The position numbers were made by a program, and so were the translations under genes. A stretch of DNA of 33,046 nt from Erythrobacter sp. (GTDB lineage: Bacteria; Pseudomonadota; Alphaproteobacteria; Sphingomonadales; Sphingomonadaceae). Under the pieces are notes generated by a model that saw only the letters and a list, made by a program, of their open reading frames with translations, searched no databases and was not told the DNA's origin. Positions 1-7,413 of the stretch are shown here, one piece after another (the first letter of the stretch is position 1; each line of letters starts with the position of its first letter). The stretch lies in NCBI GenBank assembly GCA_030148605.1, contig JASBTD010000029.1:1-33046 (forward strand), written 5' to 3'.

Positions 1-833
1 CTGTTTTCCGCGACATGCAGCCCATCGGTGCAGCAGAACGCCTGATTTTGCGCGATTTCATTGGGGTGGTGAATCTCGCGGTGGTCGATCCCGCCTGTGT
101 GGATGTCGAACGGGAAGCCCAATAGCTTCTCGCCCATTACCGAGCATTCGAGATGCCAGCCGGGCGCACCCTTGCCCCAGGGCGAATCCCACTCCATCTG
201 GCGTTTTTCGCCTGCCGGAGTCTTGCGCCAGATGGCGAAATCGGCGGCATTGCGTTTGCCTTCGAGCCGCTCGATCCGGCCTTCGCCCTCTTCGGTTACT
301 GCCCGCGCCAGCCGCCCGTAATCCTCGATGGTCGAGACATCGAAATAGAGGCCGCTATCAAGCTCGTAGCAGTGCTTGTCTGCGATGCTCTTCGCGAACT
401 CGATCATCTCGTCGATATAATCGGTCGCGATGGACCACTTGGCCGGCTCGCGGATATTGAGCGCCTTCACATCGGCCCAATATGCCTCGGTATAATGCTT
501 CGCGATGTCCCAGATGGATTGCGCCTTTTCAGCCGCCATCTTTTCCATTTTGTCTTCGCCATCATCGGCATCATCGGTGAGATGGCCCACGTCCGTGATG
601 TTGATGATGTGCGTTAGCTCGTAGCCCTTCCAGCTCAGCGTGCGGCCCAGCACATCGGCGAAGACATAGGCGCGCATATTGCCGATATGCGGGTAATTAT
701 AGACCGTCGGGCCGCAGGTATAGACGCGCGCCTCGCCCGGGTGGACAGGCTGGAAGGTTTCCAGCTGGCGGGTAAGGCTGTTGAACAGCTTGAGCGGGGC
801 AGCCCGATCATCCTGAGCTTGTCGAAGGGTCAT
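1..833 (-). CDS. cysS: Cysteinyl-tRNA synthetase, N-terminal part (cut by window edge)
   Basis: Charges tRNA-Cys with cysteine in the cytosol (class Ia synthetase). About 277 N-terminal residues are visible; the family is usually 460-500 long, so the C-terminal half lies off the left edge. Visible signatures are the zinc-ligand Cys40 in TCGPTVYNY, the HIGH-type motif HIGN at residues 49-52, INITDVGH, and the second zinc Cys around residue 230 in WHLECSV. The ATG at 833-831 is chosen because upstream ATGs run straight into a stop. The first dozen codons (MTLRQAQDDRAAP) coincide with a dispersed repeat motif, so the native family start (LKLFNSL) may have been preceded by repeat-derived codons. 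It is last in a minus-strand unit, 33 bases after the AhpD-like gene. Confidence 0.95.
   Translation of the reverse strand, partial: MTLRQAQDDRAAPLKLFNSLTRQLETFQPVHPGEARVYTCGPTVYNYPHIGNMRAYVFADVLGRTLSWKGYELTHIINITDVGHLTDDADDGEDKMEKMAAEKAQSIWDIAKHYTEAYWADVKALNIREPAKWSIATDYIDEMIEFAKSIADKHCYELDSGLYFDVSTIEDYGRLARAVTEEGEGRIERLEGKRNAADFAIWRKTPAGEKRQMEWDSPWGKGAPGWHLECSVMGEKLLGFPFDIHTGGIDHREIHHPNEIAQNQAFCCTDGLHVAEN
808..829. repeat. Sphingomonad dispersed repeat motif (CCTGAGCTTGTCGAAGGG core)
   Basis: The core CCTGAGCTTGTCGAAGGG (812-829) is a short motif I recognise from memory as recurring many times in intergenic DNA of sphingomonad and erythrobacter genomes. Only one copy was noticed in this window, so repetition is not shown here. 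It overlaps codons 2-9 of cysS. Confidence 0.6.
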
Positions 834-866
834 CGCATGCGCCTTTGCTTGGGCTTGGCGCGCGGG

Positions 867-1463
867 TCAAGCGCCGTGCTTGCCAGCCTCCCAATCGCTC
901 GCAGCAAAGGCGGCCTTGGCAAAGGCGGCTGGTTCTTCTTCCAGCGCGGTCGCCATGGTGTCATTCCAGCGATTGAGAAAGCCGAACATCGATATGACCG
1001 CGACAATCTCCACAATCTGGCGATCGGAGTAATGCCGCTTCAGCTCCGCAAAATGCGCGTCATTCGCTGCGTTGGGCACTTGCCCGGCGGCAAGCGCCAG
1101 ATCGAGCGCGGCCCGTTCGGCATCGCTGAACAAGTCGCTTTGCTGATATTCCCACACCCGGGCGATCTTCTCCTCTGCCACACCGCCGCCATGCGCCGCA
1201 CCGTGGGTGGTATGCGCCTGGCAATAGCGGCAGCCCGCAGCCCCGCTCACCACCGCAGCGATCATCTGCTTCAGCCCGCGTTCGAGCTCGCCGCTGCCGA
1301 TTACCGTGCCTGCCAGCGGTCCGAATGCGCCGAGCAGTTCGGGCCAGATCGCCATGGTACGCATCGAATTGGGTACGAACCCCATCCTTCCGCGCGCCAT
1401 CTCCAGCAGAGGTTTCAGCTGGTCCGGCAGCTGATCATCCGAAAGCGGCTCGATATGCGCCAT
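867..1463 (-). CDS. AhpD-like carboxymuconolactone decarboxylase family protein
   Basis: A 198-residue all-helical protein of the AhpD/CMD superfamily, whose members use a CXXC pair for peroxidase-type or disulfide-reductase chemistry. The active-site signature is CRYCQAHTTH at residues 78-87, giving Cys78, Cys81 and His84. The length matches the 'peroxidase-related enzyme' group rather than the approximately 120-residue decarboxylases. No signal peptide is seen, so it is presumably cytosolic. Its ATG lies 4 bases after the stop of the nitroreductase gene, so the two are almost certainly cotranscribed and perhaps act in the same redox process. The substrate cannot be told from sequence. Confidence 0.9.
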   Translation of the reverse strand: MAHIEPLSDDQLPDQLKPLLEMARGRMGFVPNSMRTMAIWPELLGAFGPLAGTVIGSGELERGLKQMIAAVVSGAAGCRYCQAHTTHGAAHGGGVAEEKIARVWEYQQSDLFSDAERAALDLALAAGQVPNAANDAHFAELKRHYSDRQIVEIVAVISMFGFLNRWNDTMATALEEEPAAFAKAAFAASDWEAGKHGA

Positions 1464-1467
1464 GGCC

Positions 1468-2142
1468 TTACTCCCAGCCGAGAAACTTCACCTGTTCATC
1501 AAGCGGCACGCGCTCACGCTCGAAATTGTTCACCGGTGCATCGGGGTCGCGATAGCCGATCGCCATGCCGCAAAAGAGCATGTAGCGATCATGATCCAGG
1601 CCAAGAAAATCGCGGATCGTGTTGGGATATAGCCCCATGAATTCCTGGAAACAGCTGTCGAGCCCTTCCTCGCGCAAGAGCAAGGCGATGGTCTGCAGCC
1701 ACATGCCGGTGTCTGACCATTGCGCTTCCTTCATCAGGCGCGGGAAATAGCATAGCAGCAGCGCGGGCGCGTCAAAGCTGGTGACGTTGCGCCCCATCGC
1801 CGCCATGCGGCCGGCCTTGTCATCGCGCGCGATATTCATCGCACCGAACATGCCCGCAGAGACTGCATCGAGCCGCTTCTTGTAAGCTTCTTCCTGCCCC
1901 GGCGCGCTCCAGTCATATTCAGCCTGCTGCGGGCCATCAGCCATCAGCTTCGCCTGCAATTCCTTCAGCGGCTCTCCGGTAAGTATGGTCGCTTCCCACG
2001 GCTGGTAATTGCAGCCCGATGCGGCCCAGCGCGCCGTGTCCATCACACGGCGGATCGTTTCGAGCTCGACCGGCTTATCGAGGAATTCGCGCACGCTGCG
2101 GCGGGAGGTGACGGCTTCGGTTACGCTTGTTGCCCTGGTCAT
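1468..2142 (-). CDS. Nitroreductase family FMN-dependent oxidoreductase
   Basis: A 224-residue flavin reductase of the nitroreductase fold, expected to be an FMN homodimer using NAD(P)H. Visible family features are the N-terminal RRSVREF (FMN phosphate contact), SGCNYQPW around residues 50-57, and the C-terminal segment [15 protein letters not shown] followed by PLDE and FLGW. These resemble the NfnB/PnbA-like branch that reduces nitroaromatics or quinones. The start ATG overlaps the cobT stop in an ATGA arrangement (2139-2142), implying translational coupling. BluB also belongs to this fold and would make sense beside cobT, but BluB-specific sequence is not evident. The physiological substrate is unknown. 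Confidence 0.92.
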   Translation of the reverse strand: MTRATSVTEAVTSRRSVREFLDKPVELETIRRVMDTARWAASGCNYQPWEATILTGEPLKELQAKLMADGPQQAEYDWSAPGQEEAYKKRLDAVSAGMFGAMNIARDDKAGRMAAMGRNVTSFDAPALLLCYFPRLMKEAQWSDTGMWLQTIALLLREEGLDSCFQEFMGLYPNTIRDFLGLDHDRYMLFCGMAIGYRDPDAPVNNFERERVPLDEQVKFLGWE

Positions 2143-3977
2143 CGCCTTCTCGGCCCTTTCTCTTCTTCAAACAATTCCGCCAGTTGCTCGATAATCGTGC
2201 CGCCCAGTTGCTCGACATCCATGATCGTAACCGCGCGCCGGTAATAGCGCGTCACATCGTGCCCGATGCCGATTGCCACCAGTTGCACAGGCGAGGCCTT
2301 CTCGATCCATTCGATCACCTTCCTGAGATGGCTTTCGAGGTAGCCCGCGCTGTTGACGCTGAGCGTGCTGTCATCGACCGGCGCGCCGTCCGAGATCACC
2401 ATCAGGATGCGGCGATCCTCGCGCCGCCCGAGCAAGCGGTTATGCGCCCACAGCAGCGCTTCGCCGTCGATATTCTCTTTCAGCAGGCCTTCGCGCATCA
2501 TCAGGCCAAGGTTGCGCCGCGCGCGCCGCCACGGCTCGTCTGCCTTCTTGTAGATGATATGCCGCAGATCGTTGAGGCGCCCGGGGTTTGGCGGCTTGCC
2601 GTCAGCCAGCCATTGCTCGCGGCTTTGCCCGCCTTTCCACGCGCGGGTGGTGAAACCGAGAATCTCTGTCTTCACGCCCGAACGTTCCAGCGTGCGCGCA
2701 AGGATATCCGCGCTGATCGCCGCAATGCTGATCGGCCGCCCGCGCATCGAACCTGAATTGTCGATCAGCAGGGTGACGATCGTGTCCTTGAATTCGACAT
2801 CCTTCTCGGTCTTGTAAGCCATCGAAGTGCCGGGCGAGACGATGATCCGCGCCAGCCGGGCGGCATCGATAATCCCGTCTTCCTGATCGAAATCCCAGCT
2901 GCGGTTCTGCTGCGCCATCAAGCGGCGCTGAAGCCGGTTGGCCAGCCGCGTGACCACGCCTTGCAAGCCGGTTAGCTGGCTGTCGAGATAAGCGCGCAGC
3001 CGGTTAAGCTCTTCATTGTCGCACAGCTCGTCGGCGGGCACTTCCTCGTCATAGGCTTCGGTATAGGCGCGATAGTCAAAGCTGTCGGGGATATCGCCTT
3101 GCGGCCGGTTCGGGCGCACCGGCATCATGCCTTCGTCGCCTTCCTCACCGGCTTCGCCGTCCTGCATTTCCTGCTCGGACGACATTTCGGTTTCGCCTTC
3201 GCCGTCGGAATCGCCTTCGCTCATCTCGCCGGCCATTTCGGCAGACTGCTCGCCGCACTCGCCCTGGTCCGGCGCGCCTTCGTCCTGCTGTTCGTCCTGC
3301 CCTTCTTCGTCGTCGCCTTCCTCGTTCTCGCCTTCTTCGGGCGGTTCAGAGGGATGAGTCAGATCGAGATGTTCGAGCATGTCCAGGCTCAGCGACTGGA
3401 ACGCTTCCTGATCTTCCAGCGAATTGGCGAGGCCTTCCAGGTCATCGCCGATCCGATCCTCGATATACTCGCGCACCAGCTCGACCCCTGCCTGTGCGCG
3501 GTCAGGGATCGGCTCGCCGGTCAGCTTCTCGCGCAGCATCAGCGACAGCGCAGTCTGCAGCGGCACATCATCCTGGCTCTGCGCGCGCGAAATCGGATCG
3601 GCCGCGATCCGCATCTCGGTCGCATGGTCGAGATTGGCTTTCACACCGCCAAACCGGTTGGCACCCAGCGCCTCGTAACGCACCCGCTCGATCGCATCAT
3701 AGCAAGCGCGCGCGGTCGCCTCTGGCGGGGCCTTGCGCCCGTGCATATCGGCATTGTGGTGGCGCAGCTTGAGCGCGAAACTGTCGGCAAAGCCGCGCGC
3801 TTCAGCCACCTGTTCCGGCGGCAGATTGCGCCCGGGCAGCGGCACGCGAAAGTTCTTGCCCGATGCCGATGGCGCATCCGCGCTCCACGCGACTTCAACC
3901 TCCGCCTCGCGCGCGATCGCACGGCTGGCGCCGGTCAGCGCGTGCTTGAACTTATCGAGAGGTGTTTCTTCCGCCAA
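2139..3977 (-). CDS. cobT: CobT-like aerobic cobaltochelatase subunit (VWA domain)
   Basis: CobT with CobS forms the AAA+/VWA chaperone part of the CobNST chelatase, which inserts Co2+ into hydrogenobyrinate a,c-diamide in aerobic B12 synthesis. The 612-residue length fits the family. An N-terminal CobT domain spans about residues 5-205, a strongly acidic Glu/Asp/Gly-rich linker about 211-285, and a VWA domain about 399-605 with MIDAS motif DNSGS at 406-410. The start follows fsa/tal by 15 bases and the stop overlaps the next gene by 4. No cobN, cobS or other corrin gene is in the window, so the role in cobalamin synthesis is inferred from the family alone; an orphan chaperone role is possible. 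Confidence 0.93.
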   Translation of the reverse strand: MAEETPLDKFKHALTGASRAIAREAEVEVAWSADAPSASGKNFRVPLPGRNLPPEQVAEARGFADSFALKLRHHNADMHGRKAPPEATARACYDAIERVRYEALGANRFGGVKANLDHATEMRIAADPISRAQSQDDVPLQTALSLMLREKLTGEPIPDRAQAGVELVREYIEDRIGDDLEGLANSLEDQEAFQSLSLDMLEHLDLTHPSEPPEEGENEEGDDEEGQDEQQDEGAPDQGECGEQSAEMAGEMSEGDSDGEGETEMSSEQEMQDGEAGEEGDEGMMPVRPNRPQGDIPDSFDYRAYTEAYDEEVPADELCDNEELNRLRAYLDSQLTGLQGVVTRLANRLQRRLMAQQNRSWDFDQEDGIIDAARLARIIVSPGTSMAYKTEKDVEFKDTIVTLLIDNSGSMRGRPISIAAISADILARTLERSGVKTEILGFTTRAWKGGQSREQWLADGKPPNPGRLNDLRHIIYKKADEPWRRARRNLGLMMREGLLKENIDGEALLWAHNRLLGRREDRRILMVISDGAPVDDSTLSVNSAGYLESHLRKVIEWIEKASPVQLVAIGIGHDVTRYYRRAVTIMDVEQLGGTIIEQLAELFEEEKGPRRR

Positions 3978-3992
3978 AGACGGCTCCGGGAA

Positions 3993-4646
3993 TTATACGA
4001 TTGACTGCCCCGTCGCTTGCCAGTCCTTCAGGAAGCCTTCAATCCCTTTATCTGTCAGGACGTGATTAAACAGCGCTTTGATCACTTTCGGCGGTGCCGT
4101 CATGACGTCAGCCCCGATCCGCGCGCTTTCCAGCACATGGGTGACATGGCGAACGCTCGCGACAAGGATTTCGGTTTCGAACATATAATTGTCGTAAATC
4201 AGGCGGATATCTTCAATCAGCTCCATCCCGTTGAAGCCATTGTCATCATGCCGGCCAACGAAGGGCGAGATGAAAGTCGCGCCTGCCTTAGCCGCAAGCA
4301 AGGCCTGGTTCGCGCTGAAGCACAGCGTTACATTTACCATGGTGCCGTCTTCAGTCAGCGCCTTGCAGGTCTTGAGGCCATCGATCGTCAGCGGCACCTT
4401 GATGCAGACATTGTCTGCGATCTTGCGCAGCACCTCTGCCTCTTTCATCATCGTTTCGTGATCGAGCGCGACCACTTCCGCACTGACCGGCCCATCGACG
4501 ATGCTGCAGATTTCCTTCGTCACTTCCATGAAATCGCGACCTGACTTGGCGATCAGCGAAGGATTGGTGGTGACGCCGTCAAGCAGGCCGGTCGCGGCCA
4601 GTTCCTTGATGTCATCGATGTCGGCGGTGTCGGCGAAGAATTTCAT
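3993..4646 (-). CDS. fsa: Transaldolase-like sugar-phosphate aldolase (Fsa/TalC family)
   Basis: A 217-residue TIM-barrel class I aldolase of the short transaldolase/fructose-6-phosphate aldolase family, acting in the cytosol on sugar phosphates of the pentose-phosphate pathway. The Schiff-base lysine is Lys83 in CIKVPLT; Asp6 and TTNPS (26-30) are conserved. Database names are often 'fructose-6-phosphate aldolase', but the residues that distinguish the two activities read Glu57 and Phe129. E. coli FSA has Gln59 and Tyr131 at the equivalent places, so transaldolase (TalC-type) activity is more likely. It heads the tal-cobT-nitroreductase-ahpD-cysS unit, with a hairpin in its leader. Confidence 0.93.
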   Translation of the reverse strand: MKFFADTADIDDIKELAATGLLDGVTTNPSLIAKSGRDFMEVTKEICSIVDGPVSAEVVALDHETMMKEAEVLRKIADNVCIKVPLTIDGLKTCKALTEDGTMVNVTLCFSANQALLAAKAGATFISPFVGRHDDNGFNGMELIEDIRLIYDNYMFETEILVASVRHVTHVLESARIGADVMTAPPKVIKALFNHVLTDKGIEGFLKDWQATGQSIV

Positions 4647-4652
4647 GTGCAG

Positions 4653-4676
4653 CTCCGGGAATTGCGATTCCCGGAG
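4653..4676 (-). promoter_or_regulatory. Hairpin in the leader of the fsa/tal gene
   Basis: Perfect 9-bp inverted repeat, CTCCGGGAA (4653-4661) and TTCCCGGAG (4668-4676), with a 6-base loop. It ends 6 bases before the fsa/tal start codon and contains the only GGAG-like ribosome-binding sequence there. There is no following T-run, so a translation-control or processing hairpin is as plausible as termination of the upstream gene. Confidence 0.5.
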
Positions 4677-4682
4677 AGCTTT

Positions 4683-4714
4683 AGCGGGCCGGTGGCGATG
4701 GGGCTAGGCCCGCT
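4683..4714 (-). other. Second inverted repeat downstream of the unknown secreted protein gene
   Basis: AGCGGGCC (4683-4690) pairs perfectly with GGCCCGCT (4707-4714) around a 16-base loop. It starts 6 bases after the 4721 stop codon (minus strand) and just before the leader hairpin. It could be part of a terminator, but no run of T follows. Confidence 0.4.
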
Positions 4715-4720
4715 GACAGA

Positions 4721-5818
4721 TCATAGCTCGCCGTAGCTGGCGTAAAACACTTCATCGCACAGAAACAGAGTCTCGCCATTTTTGCTCGTCACCGAAGTCG
4801 TCACACCATCGATGTTTCCGTAGCTGTCACGCTTTGCAACCTGCTCACGAGTACTGCCATCGACGTTCACGACAAAGCCGCTCGCTCCCAGTCGAGCGGC
4901 CACAGTCTTGACCGGTTCGGAAAAGCGGATGCCAGTGGCCTGATAGCCGTCGGATTCCTCAAGAAAGGAATAGCGCAGGCCAAGCACGGTCAGCCCATTC
5001 CAACGTCCTTTGAAATCGACGTACACGTCAATTTCATTCGAAGTGCGCCCGCCCGGTCGCACAATGCGGCTGGTAATCGGGCGGTCAAATCCGGGCACTC
5101 GAACTTTTGCCGGTACAGTGGGATAGTTCAGTTTGTCGTCGAACCCATACGAGCCGCCGATCACAGTGATGGCCTGTTCACTCCATGTGCACCGCTTGGG
5201 ATTTGCGAAATTCAGCCAGTCCAGGCGCGGGGCGATATTCGCCAGCTCCTGCGTTCCGGCGGGATTGCGCAGCGATGCATAGCGTCCGCCAGCGACCAAT
5301 TGCTGCGAAATCTGCATCGATTGTTGATTGGCAAGCGCAGGATTCGACACGCGTGGCTGCAGGTCTGACATGAGCTCCAGCGCCTGATCGCGCAGCGCGC
5401 CATCCTCGCCCGAAAGCTGGTAGGCAAGCTGGGCAAAGCCGAAGGAGTCATGCGCATTGGCCTCCATCTTGGCCGCCGCGAGAAAGCCTTCCGGCGTGCC
5501 GCGCCGCCCGGCTTCAAGATAGTAATCGCTAACCAGATCCTTGCATTTAGAGCGGCTGAGCGCAGTCAGGATGATCGACTGGCTCGGCGCTTCTTCATAG
5601 CTGCAGGCGGCGGCCATGGCGAAATACTCGTCGCCGCTCATCGGCTGGTCCTTCTTCTCCTTGTTACGGAGTTTCTTGCGGGCATCGGTGATCGATTTGT
5701 ATTGCGCGAATATCGGCGCGTAGATCTCGTTCGCCTCGCGCGCCTGCGCCGGGCTGCCCGCCATTCCAGCCGCGGCCAGCGAACACGCGACAGCCGAAAT
5801 TACATACGAACGCTTCAT
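4721..5818 (-). CDS. Secreted protein of unknown function
   Basis: A 365-residue protein with a clear Sec signal peptide (MKRSYVISAVACSLAAAG, cleavage near AQA-RE at about residue 26), so it is expected in the periplasm or envelope. The start is supported by GAGGGGG upstream of the ATG. The N-terminal half (about 27-190) is helical and Ala-rich, reminiscent of repeat-type solenoids, and the C-terminal half is richer in beta-strand-like sequence. I recognise no family or catalytic motif. It is transcribed alone, divergently from the DUF2490 gene, with 179 bases between them. Confidence 0.85.
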   Translation of the reverse strand: MKRSYVISAVACSLAAAGMAGSPAQAREANEIYAPIFAQYKSITDARKKLRNKEKKDQPMSGDEYFAMAAACSYEEAPSQSIILTALSRSKCKDLVSDYYLEAGRRGTPEGFLAAAKMEANAHDSFGFAQLAYQLSGEDGALRDQALELMSDLQPRVSNPALANQQSMQISQQLVAGGRYASLRNPAGTQELANIAPRLDWLNFANPKRCTWSEQAITVIGGSYGFDDKLNYPTVPAKVRVPGFDRPITSRIVRPGGRTSNEIDVYVDFKGRWNGLTVLGLRYSFLEESDGYQATGIRFSEPVKTVAARLGASGFVVNVDGSTREQVAKRDSYGNIDGVTTSVTSKNGETLFLCDEVFYASYGEL

Positions 5819-5969
5819 TCCATCCCCCTCAAGAATTCTTCAACAGAACCAAATTCGTTCGATAATCGCGATTGGTTACAATTCGTTAGCATCAGGTTGC
5901 AAGAGCCTGCCTTCACGCATTCATGGTTAACGCATTGTTAGCCATGTCCAGGTATTCGTCCGGATGAGA

Positions 5970-5982
5970 ACGAAAATTTCGT
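5970..5982. promoter_or_regulatory. Perfect 13-bp palindrome upstream of the DUF2490 gene
   Basis: ACGAAAATTTCGT is a perfect dyad with a single central base, lying directly before the GAGGA ribosome-binding site in the 179-base divergent intergenic region. It could be an operator, but a chance palindrome in an A/T-rich patch is possible. Confidence 0.3.
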
Positions 5983-5997
5983 GTTGAGGAACGAGCC

Positions 5998-6666
5998 ATG
6001 AGACCCTCCGGGCCGATGACGCTTTTGATCGGAGCAGCGCTGCTGGCAATGCCGCAGGCTGCCCATGCCGGTGATGAAGCGTTCGAATTCTGGCTCAACC
6101 CTTCGGTTGATTATGCAATCGATAACGAGAACACCGTCGAACTCAACACCGCGCAGCGTTTCCGCAGCGAGAGCGATGGGCGGGTCGACACCTATCTTGC
6201 GCAGCTATGGCTGCACCACAAGGTGCTCGACAATCTGACGCTGTCAGGCGGGGTCGAGCAGCGCGAAAACGATGGCGGGTTGGACGAAGTGCGCATGCTG
6301 CAGCAGCTTTCGGCAAGCCATGAATTCCTGCGGGTGCGCCTGCGCATGGAGCAACGCTGGATCGAAGACCAGAGCCGCATGGGCCTGCGCCTGCGCCCGC
6401 GCGTGGGTGTGAAGGTTCCGCTGGGCGACAGCGGCAAATGGTCATTCGCGACCGATGCCGAGCTGTTCTTTACCTTGCGCAGCGCGCGCCAGGATCGCTC
6501 AGACGATCCCGGCCTTTCCGGCATGCGTTCACGCTTCGGCGTGGCTTATCAGGCATCGGACAAGCTTGAGCTCAGCCTAACCTATCTGCGCCAGCAGGAT
6601 TTCCGCGACAACGCTCCTGACCGGATCGGCAATGCGCCGCTGATCGGGATTGCCTACAGCTTCTAG
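5998..6666 (+). CDS. DUF2490-type outer-membrane beta-barrel protein
   Basis: A 222-residue protein with a signal peptide ending at AHA (residue 24) and alternating hydrophobic/polar strands throughout. It ends in the aromatic residue Phe (IAYSF), as Omp85-inserted outer-membrane barrels do. The pattern (FWLNPSVDYAI, RFRSE, LWLHHKVLDNLTL, LRMEQRW, LRPRVGVKVPL) matches DUF2490 proteins, whose function is not established. The ATG is preceded by GAGGAA at a normal distance. Its stop codon overlaps the stop of the convergent DUF4197 gene. Confidence 0.88.
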   Translation: MRPSGPMTLLIGAALLAMPQAAHAGDEAFEFWLNPSVDYAIDNENTVELNTAQRFRSESDGRVDTYLAQLWLHHKVLDNLTLSGGVEQRENDGGLDEVRMLQQLSASHEFLRVRLRMEQRWIEDQSRMGLRLRPRVGVKVPLGDSGKWSFATDAELFFTLRSARQDRSDDPGLSGMRSRFGVAYQASDKLELSLTYLRQQDFRDNAPDRIGNAPLIGIAYSF

Positions 6667-7361
6667 AGAGCACCCGCGCCGAACACACCGATGATCAGCG
6701 GATCGCGCGTCGCGGCGGGATCAGCGCGGATCGCCGCCTCTTCATTGCCGATCTCATCCCAGATCGCATCATTGACTGTGCCTGCAAGGCGATTGGCAAC
6801 GCCGCTGACATTGGCACCGGTGATGGCGTCGATCGCCTGACCAACCAGCGGGTCTGACGCGATTTCGATCGCACGGCCCAGCTCTGGCACCATGGCTTCG
6901 ATCAGCTGACCGCCCATTTCACCTTGCAGGAAAGCCGTGGCCGCACGCGGGCCGCCGCGCACCAGCGCTTCGGCATTCTCGATTCCGATCACCCGCACGG
7001 CATCAGCCACCAGCGGCGCGGCGCGTTCAGACCCTTCGATAGCGATATCGGCAAAGGCATCTTCCAGCCGATCCTTGAACAGCGTTGACGTGAGAATTCC
7101 GGCGAGCACATCACCGCGCGTGCCGAGCAAATTGCCCAGGCCAATCCTTGCCACTTGCGTGTCCCAGAACCCGCCCGGCTCTGTCATGCGCAGGAAGGCG
7201 CGCTCGCTGGATAGCAGCAGCATGCGCCGGATCGCTTCGGTCAGGCTGAAGCGCGGCATGCTGGCGCAGCCCGGCACGGCCAAGGCGGCCCCTCCGGCCA
7301 GCGCAAGGCCGATAAACTTGCGCCGTCCAAGCGCGCTTTCCAATGAAACGTTCATATCCAT
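6663..7361 (-). CDS. DUF4197 family lipoprotein with twin-arginine signal
   Basis: A 232-residue envelope protein. The N-terminus has RRKFIG followed by a hydrophobic stretch and the lipobox AVPGC (Cys32), suggesting a Tat-exported lipoprotein. The body (SERAFLRMTEPGGFW, GIENAEALVRGGPRAATAFLQ, and the region after) follows the DUF4197 pattern, though diverged; function unknown. The frame is open to 7424, but that start would overlap priA. The ATG at 7361 has AAGGAG 7 bases upstream and begins a proper signal sequence, so it is preferred. It is divergent from priA (52-base gap) and convergent with the DUF2490 gene. Confidence 0.88.
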   Translation of the reverse strand: MDMNVSLESALGRRKFIGLALAGGAALAVPGCASMPRFSLTEAIRRMLLLSSERAFLRMTEPGGFWDTQVARIGLGNLLGTRGDVLAGILTSTLFKDRLEDAFADIAIEGSERAAPLVADAVRVIGIENAEALVRGGPRAATAFLQGEMGGQLIEAMVPELGRAIEIASDPLVGQAIDAITGANVSGVANRLAGTVNDAIWDEIGNEEAAIRADPAATRDPLIIGVFGAGAL

Positions 7362-7413
7362 CGACCCTCTCCTTGTCGCATTGCCATAACCGCGCCCATA
7401 TACAGATGCGAAT

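Noticed and set aside
1468-2142. The nitroreductase as BluB (lower-ligand synthase for B12) because it is next to cobT
   Set aside because: The sequence fits the nitroaromatic/quinone reductase branch and I see no BluB-specific motifs; adjacency alone is not enough.
5913-6098. A 61-residue minus-strand frame across the DUF2490 start
   Set aside because: It overlaps the signal-peptide coding region antisense, lacks a ribosome-binding site and resembles no protein.
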